Assembly: GCA_958352885.1 (NCBI GenBank)
Contig: CATWQI010000005.1
Coordinates: 62,001 to 126,000 of the forward strand
Reading direction: 5' to 3'
DNA from: an uncultured Duncaniella sp.
GTDB lineage: Bacteria > Bacteroidota > Bacteroidia > Bacteroidales > Muribaculaceae
Length of the DNA stretch: 64,000 nt
The notes beneath the pieces were generated by a model that was not told the DNA's origin, made no database searches, and saw nothing but the letters and a program-made list of their open reading frames with translations. Made by a program: the position numbers and the translations under genes. How positions within the stretch are numbered: position 1 is the stretch's first letter; the number at the start of each line of letters is the position of its first letter. Shown here one piece after another: positions 18,010 to 25,798 of the stretch.

Positions 18010-18603
18010 ATGCGTCGCATCACAGTAGCCTTTCTGCTTCCGTCGCCAATATTTAATATCGGTGTGAGCAGCATTCTCCGTCGAATAGGTGAAGTTGATT
18101 TCTCCATCAGCGATGTTAGCCCGGACGGAGACGTGCCTTCGCAGATCGATGTGCTTAAACCGTCCATTGTGGTGGTTGACCCGAGTGTGAATGATTGTTC
18201 ATGGCGGGAGCAATGCCAAGCGTCAAATCCCTCGCTTCGGGTCATTGGGTTGCTTCACACTCAGATACCGAAGATGATATTGAACAATCTCGATGATTCT
18301 TTTTCGATTTATGATTCAATTGATGTTGTCTCAGACGTTTTTATGAGGAATTGTGCTACTGACGATATCGATAATAGGGCAAAGGATTTGAGCCCAAGGG
18401 AAAAGGAAGTTATAGTTGGGATAGTAAAAGGGCTGAGCAATAAAGAAATAGCGTCAGAAATGAATGTATCGGTAAATACTGTTATGACTCATAGAAGGAA
18501 TATTGCGGCGAAATTGCACATCCATACGCCTGCGGGTCTAACTATTTATGCGATAGTCTCGAATCTCGTCAAACTTGAGGATGTTAAAAATGGAGTGAGT
18601 TGA
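18010..18603 (+). CDS. LuxR/NarL-type regulator with degenerate receiver domain
   Basis: 197 residues. The C-terminal about 65 residues are a GerE/LuxR helix-turn-helix (LSPREKEVIVGIVKGLSNKEIASEMNVS then TVMTHRRNIAAKLHI). The N-terminal about 110 residues have a receiver-like pattern, with an Asp at the phospho-acceptor spot (IVVVDPS), but the acidic pair after the first strand is absent (VAFLLPSPIF) and no conserved Lys is evident. It is therefore probably not phosphorylated in the usual way. It follows the hemerythrin gene by 7 bases. Its 3' end overlaps the converging folE gene by 20 bases. Confidence 0.88.
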   Translation: MRRITVAFLLPSPIFNIGVSSILRRIGEVDFSISDVSPDGDVPSQIDVLKPSIVVVDPSVNDCSWREQCQASNPSLRVIGLLHTQIPKMILNNLDDSFSIYDSIDVVSDVFMRNCATDDIDNRAKDLSPREKEVIVGIVKGLSNKEIASEMNVSVNTVMTHRRNIAAKLHIHTPAGLTIYAIVSNLVKLEDVKNGVS

Positions 18604-19162
18604 AAAACTCTTCACGAAGCGTGCTTGAGTCATCAAATACGCCTGCCGTTTCCACAGTGGTTGTTGTCGATAGCTGTTTTTCCACTCCACGCATTTTCAT
18701 GCATAGATGTTCACCTGCGCACATCACAATCACGCCTTCTGGCTTAAGTTTTTCCATCACGATGCGACAAATCTGAGCGGTCATCCGTTCTTGTACTTGA
18801 AGGCGACGCGCATAAAAATCCACCAGCCTTGCGAGCTTGCTCAAACCGATAGTTTTGCCATTTGGAATATACCCGATAGACACTTTCCCATAAAATGGGA
18901 GTATGTGGTGCTCGCATAGCGAATAGAATTCAATGTCTTTTACTATGACCATGCGTGAGCCCTCATGCGTAAATACAGCGTCGTTGATTATTTCATCTGC
19001 ATCCTGGCGGTACCCTCGCGTTATATACGCAAGTGCTTTGGCCGCACGCATCGGTGTCTTGGACAACCCCTCTCGGGTTATGTCTTCACCTATCAGTGAA
19101 ATGATTGCCTCATAGTGCTGTGCAATCTTTTCAATGGTCTCCTGAGATAATTCCTTTGGCAT
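18584..19162 (-). CDS. folE: GTP cyclohydrolase I
   Basis: 192 residues. It converts GTP to 7,8-dihydroneopterin triphosphate, the first step to tetrahydrofolate. Zinc ligands are the Cys and His in SLCEHHILPFYGK and the Cys in GEHLCMKMRGV; the catalytic stretch KLARLVDFYARRLQVQERMT is intact. The length is typical of the compact bacterial enzyme. It follows the SPOR-domain gene by 14 bases and lies downstream of tpiA, an order that also occurs in other Bacteroidales as I recall. folP, a later step of folate synthesis, is 5 kb away on the other strand. Confidence 0.96.
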   Translation of the reverse strand: MPKELSQETIEKIAQHYEAIISLIGEDITREGLSKTPMRAAKALAYITRGYRQDADEIINDAVFTHEGSRMVIVKDIEFYSLCEHHILPFYGKVSIGYIPNGKTIGLSKLARLVDFYARRLQVQERMTAQICRIVMEKLKPEGVIVMCAGEHLCMKMRGVEKQLSTTTTVETAGVFDDSSTLREEFFNSLHF

Positions 19163-19176
19163 AATAAATGTATTAA

Positions 19177-19656
19177 TCAGTCGGCAATGTTTACACGGTC
19201 GCGTACCACTCTGATCTCCTTGCTGTATGCGGGAAAAGCTTTGCGCAATTCGTCAGCGGCTGCGTTAGCTTCTTGCTGGGAGCGGAAGTCGCCAACTTTA
19301 AGTCGCCAATATGGTGAAGTGTACATGACATACGTCTGGTATTGCGGGAATCGTGAGGATATCGTGCGCTGTTTTGCCCGAGCCTCATTTTTTGCAGTCC
19401 TGGCGTTATTGTCGCTAAAAACCTGAACCCGGAACCCCGCCATTCTGCCATTTACGGGTCGCTGCATTTCCTCTTTCTGTTCAACCTCTTCTATTTCTGT
19501 GCCGGGGAAGAGTCTTTGCGCAAGTTTCTCGGGCTGGGTTATTACATTCTTTGTGCCGATGGTTATATGGTCGACAATTGTGGTGGTCGGCTCGACATCG
19601 GCATTAGCTACAATAGCTGCTGATGTAATTATCATAGAAAGAAGATATGCTCTCAT
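19177..19656 (-). CDS. Secreted SPOR-domain protein
   Basis: 159 residues with a signal peptide (MRAYLLSMIITSAAIVANA) and a C-terminal SPOR domain (about 72-150; FRVQVFSDNNARTAKNEARA then YWRLKVGDFRSQQEANAAA). SPOR domains bind glycan strands stripped of stem peptides, mainly at division sites, so it is probably a periplasmic peptidoglycan-binding protein. Between them is a short linker rich in Glu/Gln (EEVEQKEEMQ). It is followed 14 bases later by folE. Upstream, a terminator at 19691-19741 separates it from tpiA, though some readthrough is likely because no separate promoter was recognised. Confidence 0.9.
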   Translation of the reverse strand: MRAYLLSMIITSAAIVANADVEPTTTIVDHITIGTKNVITQPEKLAQRLFPGTEIEEVEQKEEMQRPVNGRMAGFRVQVFSDNNARTAKNEARAKQRTISSRFPQYQTYVMYTSPYWRLKVGDFRSQQEANAAADELRKAFPAYSKEIRVVRDRVNIAD

Positions 19657-19684
19657 ACAGTTAAGTTGTGTTGATATGATTAGT

Positions 19685-19741
19685 TGAAAAAATCTCGCAC
19701 AACGCGCTTCAGTCTTGCGAACCGATGCCTTGCGCGAGATT
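19685..19741 (-). terminator. Intrinsic terminator after tpiA
   Basis: The stem pairs AATCTCGC (19691-19698) with GCGAGATT (19734-19741), extended inward with one mismatch. On the minus strand it is followed directly by a run of six T (19690-19685). It lies 33 bases beyond the tpiA stop and before the SPOR gene. Confidence 0.75.
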
Positions 19742-19773
19742 GTACTTCAGCTCGATTCTAAGTTATCGACAAC

Positions 19774-20529
19774 TTAAAATGCGGTGACAATGCCCATGAA
19801 TGATTCTGCGTCAAGGGCGGCACCACCGATGAGACCACCATCAACATCAGGTTTGGCGAAAAGCTGAGCTGCATTTGAAGGTTTGCAGCTACCACCGTAA
19901 AGGATTGATGTGTTGTCGGCGATTTCTTTGCCATACTTATCGGCAATAGTTTTGCGGATAAATGCGTGTATTTCCTGCGCCTGGTCATCAGTAGCTGTTT
20001 TGCCGGTGCCAATGGCCCATACCGGTTCGTAAGCAAGAATGATTTTGCCAAACTCGGCAGCGTCAAGGTTGAACAGACCTTCCTCAAGCTGAGCCTTTAC
20101 TACCTCAAAATAGCTGCCATCTTCACGCTGCTCAAGAACCTCGCCTATGCAGAAGATAGGGGTAAGGTCGTTGTCAAGAGCAAGACGCACCTTCTCGCGA
20201 AGGGTCTCAGAAGTCTCATTGTAATATTGGCGACGTTCAGAGTGACCAAGAATAACGTATTTAGCACCGGTAGAAGCAACCATGGGGGCAGAAACTTCGC
20301 CGGTATATGCTCCTGAACGATGGTCGGCGCAGTTCTCAGCACCTAAACCAAGCTTGTCAGTGTCAATCACGTTGTTGATTGATGCAAGGTGAGTGAAAGG
20401 AACGCAGATGATTACTTCACACTTAGGAGTTACTTTGCCAAGAGCGGCATTTACTTCTTCTGCGAGCTTAACACCTTCGGGCAGCGTGGTGTTCATTTTC
20501 CAGTTGCCGGCAACGATATTTTTTCTCAT
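19774..20529 (-). CDS. tpiA: Triose-phosphate isomerase
   Basis: 251 residues, the usual length. It interconverts dihydroxyacetone phosphate and glyceraldehyde 3-phosphate in glycolysis. The active site is visible: Lys in AGNWKMN, His in [10 protein letters not shown], Glu in [13 protein letters not shown], and the phosphate-gripping end GGSCKPSNA and [12 protein letters not shown] full promoter precedes it at 20598-20567 and a terminator follows, with the SPOR gene and folE after that on the same strand. Confidence 0.97.
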   Translation of the reverse strand: MRKNIVAGNWKMNTTLPEGVKLAEEVNAALGKVTPKCEVIICVPFTHLASINNVIDTDKLGLGAENCADHRSGAYTGEVSAPMVASTGAKYVILGHSERRQYYNETSETLREKVRLALDNDLTPIFCIGEVLEQREDGSYFEVVKAQLEEGLFNLDAAEFGKIILAYEPVWAIGTGKTATDDQAQEIHAFIRKTIADKYGKEIADNTSILYGGSCKPSNAAQLFAKPDVDGGLIGGAALDAESFMGIVTAF

Positions 20530-20566
20530 TTTTACCTGTAAAATTTATATTAGAAAATTATGACGG

Positions 20567-20598
20567 CAAAATTAACAAATTCCATCCAATTATTCAAA
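20567..20598 (-). promoter_or_regulatory. Bacteroidota-type promoter for tpiA
   Basis: On the minus strand TTTG at 20598-20595, 20 bases, TAATTTTG at 20574-20567. It drives tpiA from the divergent tpiA/purT region. The opposite-facing purT has its own -7 box, TAATTTTG at 20635-20642, with no good -33 box at the right distance. Confidence 0.8.
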
Positions 20599-20685
20599 TC
20601 AAAATAGCATAAGGCAAATTTGAAATATTTTTTCTAATTTTGCAGACGTAATATACATATTAAGAAAAACTTTTAGAGACACAGT

Positions 20686-21870
20686 ATGGCAAAAATAGGA
20701 AGCAAATGGACTCCAAGCGCGCGTAAGGCGTTGCTTCTTGGGAGCGGTGAGTTGGGTAAGGAAGTCGCTATTGAGCTTCAACGCATGGGCGTGGAGGTCG
20801 TTGCATGTGATAAATATCCCAATGCCCCGGCAATGCATGTGGCAGACCGCAATTACGTATTCAACATGCTTGACGGGGATGCGCTGCGTAAAGTGATAGA
20901 AGAAGAGAAGCCGGACCATATAATACCCGAAGTGGAGGCAATCGCTACACCTGTGCTCGTGGAGCTCGAAAAGGAGGGATACCATGTCACCCCCACAGCC
21001 AAAGCGGCATATTTGACTATGAATAGAGAAGGGATACGACGTCTTGCAGCGGAGGAGCTCGGTATTCAAACCTCGCCCTATAAGTTCGCTTCTGACTTCG
21101 ATGAGTTCAAAGCTGCTATCGAGACCGTAGGAATTCCTTGTGTTGTCAAACCTATTATGTCTTCCAGCGGTCACGGACAAAGCGTTGTGAAGTCTGTTGA
21201 CGATGTCGAGAAGTCGTGGCGTATAGCCCAGGAAGGAGGAAGGGCTGGTGCTGGCCGTGTAATAGTGGAAGGGTTTGTTAACTTCGACTATGAGATTACG
21301 CTATTGACAGTTCGCTCAGTGGCAGGAACCTCTTACTGCGAACCGATTGGGCATATTCAAGTGGACGGCGATTACCGATACTCATGGCAACCTCAGGCTA
21401 TGTCGCATGAGGCAAAGATGGCCGCTCAGGATATAGCTCGCAAAGTGACGGATGCTCTTGGAGGCTTTGGAATCTTTGGGGTAGAATTGTTCGTGAAGGG
21501 GAATGAGGTTATATTCAGCGAAGTGTCACCGCGTCCGCATGATACAGGTATGGTCACAATGATATCTCAGGATATGAGTGAATTTGCCCTGCATGCTCGG
21601 GCTCTTCTCGGTCTTCCTGTGCCTGAGATTCGATTCTATGGACCATCTGCTTCGCGCGCAGTAGTCGTTGACGGAGATACAACAGAAATCGAAATGGCTG
21701 ACCTTGAGAAGGTACTTGAGGAGCCAGGTGTCCAGATGCGAATTTTCGGAAAGCCTGAGATACATGGACATCGTCGGATGGGTGTTATTCTTGCTACTGC
21801 TGATTCTGTTGAAGAAGCGAGAGCTAAGGCGGAAAGAGCTTATGATAAGCTTCGTGTCACAGTACACTGA
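20686..21870 (+). CDS. purT: Formate-dependent phosphoribosylglycinamide formyltransferase
   Basis: 394 residues. This ATP-grasp enzyme makes formyl-GAR from GAR, ATP and formate, the folate-independent third step of purine synthesis. The N-terminal pre-ATP-grasp domain contains [18 protein letters not shown], the ATP-grasp body [19 protein letters not shown], and the metal region [25 protein letters not shown]. The length matches E. coli PurT. It uses formate, an abundant product in gut anaerobes. It stands 10 bases before a DUF6377 regulator gene and is divergent from tpiA. Confidence 0.96.
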   Translation: MAKIGSKWTPSARKALLLGSGELGKEVAIELQRMGVEVVACDKYPNAPAMHVADRNYVFNMLDGDALRKVIEEEKPDHIIPEVEAIATPVLVELEKEGYHVTPTAKAAYLTMNREGIRRLAAEELGIQTSPYKFASDFDEFKAAIETVGIPCVVKPIMSSSGHGQSVVKSVDDVEKSWRIAQEGGRAGAGRVIVEGFVNFDYEITLLTVRSVAGTSYCEPIGHIQVDGDYRYSWQPQAMSHEAKMAAQDIARKVTDALGGFGIFGVELFVKGNEVIFSEVSPRPHDTGMVTMISQDMSEFALHARALLGLPVPEIRFYGPSASRAVVVDGDTTEIEMADLEKVLEEPGVQMRIFGKPEIHGHRRMGVILATADSVEEARAKAERAYDKLRVTVH

Positions 21871-21880
21871 TAACCGGTTG

Positions 21881-23455
21881 ATGATTCGCATTTTTATATT
21901 AATGCTTTCCTTGTTGGTGGTATCAGGCGTCCATGCCCAAAATATCACTGACAAGGATGTTAACGCTATGTTGCATCGGCTCGACAAAGAGCTGGCCAAT
22001 CGAGATTGCTATCTTAAACAGCGACAGAATCTAATCGACTCACTGCATGGACTCATTGATGGTCGTGAAATTCCGGCGGAAGAGAGACTTGGAGCAATCC
22101 TTCAGCTTGGGGACGCTTATAACGCATTTAATACTGATTCGGCTGTCATATATTACAGTCAAGGCAGACAGATTGCGACGCGTCTAGGGCTGGATTCTAT
22201 AGCTACTCGCTTTGCGTTGAAAGAGGCTACATTTCTCCCTTTGCTCGCATTTATAGGCTCTGCAAGTGATCTGCTTGATAGTATCGACGTGGATGGTGTC
22301 CCCGATGGGCTTAAAGAAGAGTATTACGATGCTGCCCGCCAGATGAACTTTTACATAGCGACATATTTCACTGAGTATCCTGAAGTATATGAGTCTTACA
22401 TGGCAAAAGCGAAAGATGCGCAAGTGAAATTATTGCCGTTGCTCGATGTGAAGTCAGCCCGTTTTAAGCAAAACCAGGGAGAGTATTTTTACTATCATCA
22501 GGAGTATTCTAAATCAAAAGCCATTCTTACATCATTGCTTGAGCAAATCTCGGAAGAGAATTATCTGTATGCGAGAGCGTGCCATTTCCTTGCCGATATT
22601 GCTAAGTCGCGTGGAGAACGTCATGAATATACATATTACATGGCAAAATCCGCTATTGCAGACATCCGGAGTGCGACTTTGGAAGTCGCTTCACTTCAGG
22701 AATTGGGTAAAATAATGTATCAAAACAATGATGTGGACAGGGCTCATGACTATCTCTCGATTGCGCTTAAGAATGCGGTCGATTGCCATGCTCCACTCCG
22801 TATGGTTCAGTCTGCTCAGTCGCTGCCCATCATAGAAAGCGCCCATAGAGTAGAGCTGCAGACGTCTCGGAACAGATTGTATATCATCATGGCGGTAATG
22901 GCCATTCTGCTTCTTGTTCTTGCTGTTACAATGACCGTGCTCAGGCGCAAGAATTTGCAGATGAATCGTCTTGCGCGCAGACTTGAGGACGCCAACAGCA
23001 CTAAAGATGTGTACATTGCTCAATTCTTGAACCTGTGCTCGATTTATATGGACAAACTTAGCCAGTTCAGCAAAATAGTAAGCCGCAAAATATCGGCAGG
23101 CAAAGTTGATGATTTGTATAAATTAACGAAATCCGGCAAATTTATTGAGGAGCAGTCAAAGGAGTTTTATGATGTGTTTGATGATGCGTTTCTGCATATT
23201 TACCCGACATTTGTAGATGATGTAAATAAACTCCTGCGTGTCGACGAACAGATAATCCTCAAAGAAGGGGAGAAACTTAACACCGATTTGCGTATCCTTG
23301 CTTTCATGAGGCTTGGGATCGAAAGCGCTAAGATTGCTCAGATGCTAAATTATTCGGTATATACTATATATACATACCGCAATAAGCTTAAGAACCGCGC
23401 TATATCGCGTGAGGATTTTGAAGATAACGTCATGAAAGTAAAGTCCATCTCATGA
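21881..23455 (+). CDS. DUF6377-type membrane-anchored regulator with TPR-like sensor
   Basis: 524 residues from the ATG at 21881. A signal peptide (MIRIFILMLSLLVVSGVHAQ) leads to an alpha-helical, TPR-like periplasmic region of about 300 residues, then a single membrane helix at about 331-352 (IMAVMAILLLVLAVTMTVL), a coiled coil, and a cytoplasmic C-terminal domain whose end (IESAKIAQMLNYSVYTIYTY) is a helix-turn-helix. This is the layout of the Bacteroidota DUF6377 family, a one-component transmembrane regulator. Signal and targets are unknown. It starts 10 bases after purT, so the two are probably co-transcribed. A longer in-frame start inside purT lacks a signal peptide at its N-terminus and is rejected. 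Confidence 0.87.
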   Translation: MIRIFILMLSLLVVSGVHAQNITDKDVNAMLHRLDKELANRDCYLKQRQNLIDSLHGLIDGREIPAEERLGAILQLGDAYNAFNTDSAVIYYSQGRQIATRLGLDSIATRFALKEATFLPLLAFIGSASDLLDSIDVDGVPDGLKEEYYDAARQMNFYIATYFTEYPEVYESYMAKAKDAQVKLLPLLDVKSARFKQNQGEYFYYHQEYSKSKAILTSLLEQISEENYLYARACHFLADIAKSRGERHEYTYYMAKSAIADIRSATLEVASLQELGKIMYQNNDVDRAHDYLSIALKNAVDCHAPLRMVQSAQSLPIIESAHRVELQTSRNRLYIIMAVMAILLLVLAVTMTVLRRKNLQMNRLARRLEDANSTKDVYIAQFLNLCSIYMDKLSQFSKIVSRKISAGKVDDLYKLTKSGKFIEEQSKEFYDVFDDAFLHIYPTFVDDVNKLLRVDEQIILKEGEKLNTDLRILAFMRLGIESAKIAQMLNYSVYTIYTYRNKLKNRAISREDFEDNVMKVKSIS

Positions 23456-23613
23456 CAGGGGTGTGATTTGATAAATTTTATAGACAAAATGATATATTTT
23501 CGCCTAAATTTAGCCTATATTTTAGAATAGACTATTTGTATGATATGTAATTAATAATCAGCCAAAAGGCCCTTATATTAATGCTGCGATTTTCTATATT
23601 GCCATTTACTACT

Positions 23614-23645
23614 GTTGCAGAAGCATTATTGTGATTGTAATTTTG
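23614..23645 (+). promoter_or_regulatory. Promoter of a candidate small RNA
   Basis: GTTG at 23614-23617 (one off TTTG), 20 bases, then TAATTTTG at 23638-23645. The transcript would start near 23652. No open frame follows, but a series of hairpins does. Confidence 0.6.
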
Positions 23646-23651
23646 CATTAT

Positions 23652-23850
23652 CAAACTTGGCAAGAGCGTTGGTCTCACCGGTTTGAAAACATAAAAGTAT
23701 ATTTAGTTTTAGGGTTAGTATAGATTGTTAGTGTTTTTAGCGACAAAAGAATTGCATAATAGTAAATGTGTTTTTATGTTAGGTTTGTAGAGTCTTATTG
23801 CTAAGACAACAATACGGGTTCTCCGTGAGGAGAGTCCGTATTGTCGTTTG
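23652..23850 (+). ncRNA. Candidate structured small RNA, about 195 nt
   Basis: This is the non-coding stretch between the DUF6377 regulator and folP (23456-23928). The first part, 23456-23613, shows nothing beyond AT-rich sequence. From the promoter at 23614-23645, the transcript would hold a 5' stem-loop (CAAAC near 23653 pairing with GTTTG near 23682), a perfect 6-bp hairpin at 23792-23807 (GTCTTA, TTGC loop, TAAGAC), and a terminal 16-bp stem at 23809-23844 capped by a GTGA tetraloop and followed by CGTTTGT. The longest ATG frame inside is 12 codons. Own promoter, several stems and a terminator-like end support an independent RNA. I cannot assign it to a family; 6S RNA is one candidate by size, but the long closing stem typical of 6S is not evident. 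Confidence 0.5.
23809..23850 (+). terminator. Terminator-like hairpin at the end of the candidate small RNA
   Basis: ACAATACGG and TCTCC (23809-23824) pair with GGAGA and CCGTATTGT (23829-23844) through two G-T pairs, loop GTGA, followed by CGTTTGT. The T tract is broken, so termination may be partial. Confidence 0.55.
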
Positions 23851-23872
23851 TGCCATTCTTAAATTTATTTTT

Positions 23873-23904
23873 TTTGGATATGAGTGATAATTTATCTAAT
23901 TTCG
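23873..23904 (+). promoter_or_regulatory. Bacteroidota-type promoter for folP-cdaA
   Basis: TTTG at 23873-23876, 20 bases, TAATTTCG at 23897-23904 (one mismatch to TAnnTTTG). Transcript start near 23911 supports the folP ATG at 23929 and rules out the upstream in-frame start at 23884. Confidence 0.7.
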
Positions 23905-23928
23905 CAATGTAAAATAATATCGCTTATA

Positions 23929-24771
23929 ATGTTTAGACCATTCACACTAAATCTTAAAGGGAAATTGCGCTGTTTCGAACGACCCCAGATTATGGGTATT
24001 GTCAACGTCACCCCTGATTCTTTCTTTCCTGGCTCAAGGACAATGGGAAAAGACAATATTGCCAATAGGGTAGAGCGCATGATTGGTGATGGCGTGGATT
24101 TTATTGATATTGGAGCGTACTCGTCACGTCCGGGGGCTGATGATGTGTCTGTTGAGGAAGAAATAGACAGGCTTGGATGCGGACTGGAGGTAATACGTCG
24201 TATTAGCGCCGATATCCCGGTGTCTGTGGATACATTCAGGGCGCACGTGGCAAAGCGTGCAATTGTTGAAATGGGGGCTGATATAATTAATGATATTTCT
24301 GGAGGGACTTTGGATGATGACATGTTCTCAGTCGTGTCAGATCTTGATGTCCCCTATATACTGATGCATATGCGTGGCACACCAGCGACCATGCAGCAAC
24401 ATACTGACTATGCAGATGTGGTATCTGACGTTCTGCTGGATATGTCATTGAAGATGCGTGAATTGCGATTGATTGGTGTCAGTGACGTCATTGTGGATCC
24501 TGGATTTGGTTTCAGCAAAACTTTGGAGCAGAATTACGAACTTTTTAAGGCGCTGGACGCTTTTGAGGATGCGCTTGGCGCGCCACTGCTTGTTGGGGTG
24601 TCACGCAAATCCATGATAACCAGGGCGCTTGGCATTAAAGCTGAAAGTGCACTCAATGGCACCACTGTGCTTAACACTATTGCACTTATGCGTGGGGCAT
24701 CATTCCTTAGGGTGCATGACGTCAGAGAAGCTGCGCAAGCCAGGAGTTTGTATGAATTGTCGACTAAATAA
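23929..24771 (+). CDS. folP: Dihydropteroate synthase
   Basis: 280 residues. It joins p-aminobenzoate to dihydropterin pyrophosphate to make dihydropteroate and is the sulfonamide target. Signatures: IMGIVNVTPDSFFPGSR, then DIGAYSSRPGAD, INDISGG, VIVDPGFGFSKTLEQNYEL and GVSRKSM. The start at 23929 (MFRPFTLNLKG) agrees with the promoter. cdaA follows after 11 bases; the folP-cdaA neighbourhood also occurs in other bacteria. folE, an earlier step, is in the same window. Confidence 0.96.
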   Translation: MFRPFTLNLKGKLRCFERPQIMGIVNVTPDSFFPGSRTMGKDNIANRVERMIGDGVDFIDIGAYSSRPGADDVSVEEEIDRLGCGLEVIRRISADIPVSVDTFRAHVAKRAIVEMGADIINDISGGTLDDDMFSVVSDLDVPYILMHMRGTPATMQQHTDYADVVSDVLLDMSLKMRELRLIGVSDVIVDPGFGFSKTLEQNYELFKALDAFEDALGAPLLVGVSRKSMITRALGIKAESALNGTTVLNTIALMRGASFLRVHDVREAAQARSLYELSTK

Positions 24772-24782
24772 AATATTTTTCA

Positions 24783-25559
24783 ATGGAGCATTTTGGAATC
24801 AGGGACGCTTTTGACATAGCGATCGTTGCGCTTTTGCTTTTTTATCTGTACAGGATAATGAAGGAGAGCGGCACACTTAATATATTTTTCGGTGTCTTGG
24901 CATTTATTGTGGTTTGGGTGCTCACATCACAGATTCTGGAGATGAAGCTTATCGGCACAATCCTTGATCAGTTTATGGGGATTGGGTTGCTCGTCTTGGT
25001 TATATTGTTTCAGGACCAAATTAAACGGTTTCTGGTGGAATTAGGGGATCATAAGCGTTGGCGATTTTTGAAAAATTTGTTTCGCCATGACAAACAGGGA
25101 GCGGCTGCGGACACAAGAAAATATGTGCTGCCGATTGTGTACGCATGTATGAATATGTCAAAGACTAAAACCGGAGCATTGATTGTTATAAGGCAGGAAA
25201 TGCCGTTGGAAAGTTACGAAAAGAGTGGCGATATAATCGATGCGGATATAAATTCCAGGCTTATTGAAAACATCTTTTTTAAGAATTCTCCGTTGCATGA
25301 CGGCGCCATGATAATTGATAATGACCGCATCCGTAGTGCGGGATGTATTTTGCCGGTAAGCCATGACCGAAATGTGCCAAGGGCATTGGGTTTGCGCCAT
25401 AGGTCTGCGCTTGGTATCTCACAGGCAACGGACGCATTTGCAATTGTTGTCTCAGAGGAAACGGGCAATATATCAGTGGCATATCGCGGGGCGTTGACTA
25501 CTCGCCTTAGCTCCACCGAGCTTGAACATCGGCTCTCGCAGGTAATGGCAAACGACTGA
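24783..25559 (+). CDS. cdaA: Diadenylate cyclase CdaA
   Basis: 258 residues. Three N-terminal membrane helices (about 10-78) anchor a DisA_N cyclase domain (about 95-255), which makes cyclic di-AMP from two ATP. The catalytic motifs are present: DGAM at 173-176 and RHRSA at 205-209. In other bacteria c-di-AMP controls potassium transport, cell-wall balance and osmotic state. The gene lies 11 bases after folP and is probably co-transcribed with it. The usual partners cdaR and glmM are not adjacent, as expected for Bacteroidota. Confidence 0.95.
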   Translation: MEHFGIRDAFDIAIVALLLFYLYRIMKESGTLNIFFGVLAFIVVWVLTSQILEMKLIGTILDQFMGIGLLVLVILFQDQIKRFLVELGDHKRWRFLKNLFRHDKQGAAADTRKYVLPIVYACMNMSKTKTGALIVIRQEMPLESYEKSGDIIDADINSRLIENIFFKNSPLHDGAMIIDNDRIRSAGCILPVSHDRNVPRALGLRHRSALGISQATDAFAIVVSEETGNISVAYRGALTTRLSSTELEHRLSQVMAND

Positions 25560-25663
25560 CGGTGCCATATCTCTCCGAGAATCACCTCTTGGGTGTCTGT
25601 AGTAGGGAGGTAAGCCGACGACTTGAAGTGCGAAATATGGCAGTCAAATTAATTGGCGTAGAT

Positions 25664-25695
25664 TTTGCTGGTATGGGATATTTTTTGTAATTTTG
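25664..25695 (+). promoter_or_regulatory. Bacteroidota-type promoter and leader for gyrB
   Basis: TTTG at 25664-25667, 20 bases, TAATTTTG at 25688-25695. The start near 25702 leaves a leader of about 97 bases before the gyrB ATG. The leader holds a small hairpin (CTCGG 25735-25739 with CTGAG 25744-25748) and a second one (CCCT/AGGG near 25755-25764). Supercoiling control of gyrB is common in bacteria, but nothing here proves it. Confidence 0.7.
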
Positions 25696-25798
25696 TTAGC
25701 TCGAAAGTCGGTGCGTGCGATGAGTGCGTTCATTCTCGGCTTGCTGAGGGTTGCCCTATAAGGGAGCCGTTAATTTTGTAGAAATTAAAAATCCAACT

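Noticed and set aside
21668..21880. Extended start of the DUF6377 gene within purT
   Set aside because: The extra residues are the shifted frame of purT; the signal peptide begins at 21881.
23659..23690. A segment resembling part of a tRNA (D-arm-like GAGCGTTGG and GGTTTGAAAAC)
   Set aside because: No acceptor stem, anticodon arm or full T-arm can be formed; the bases fit better as the 5' stem-loop of the candidate small RNA.
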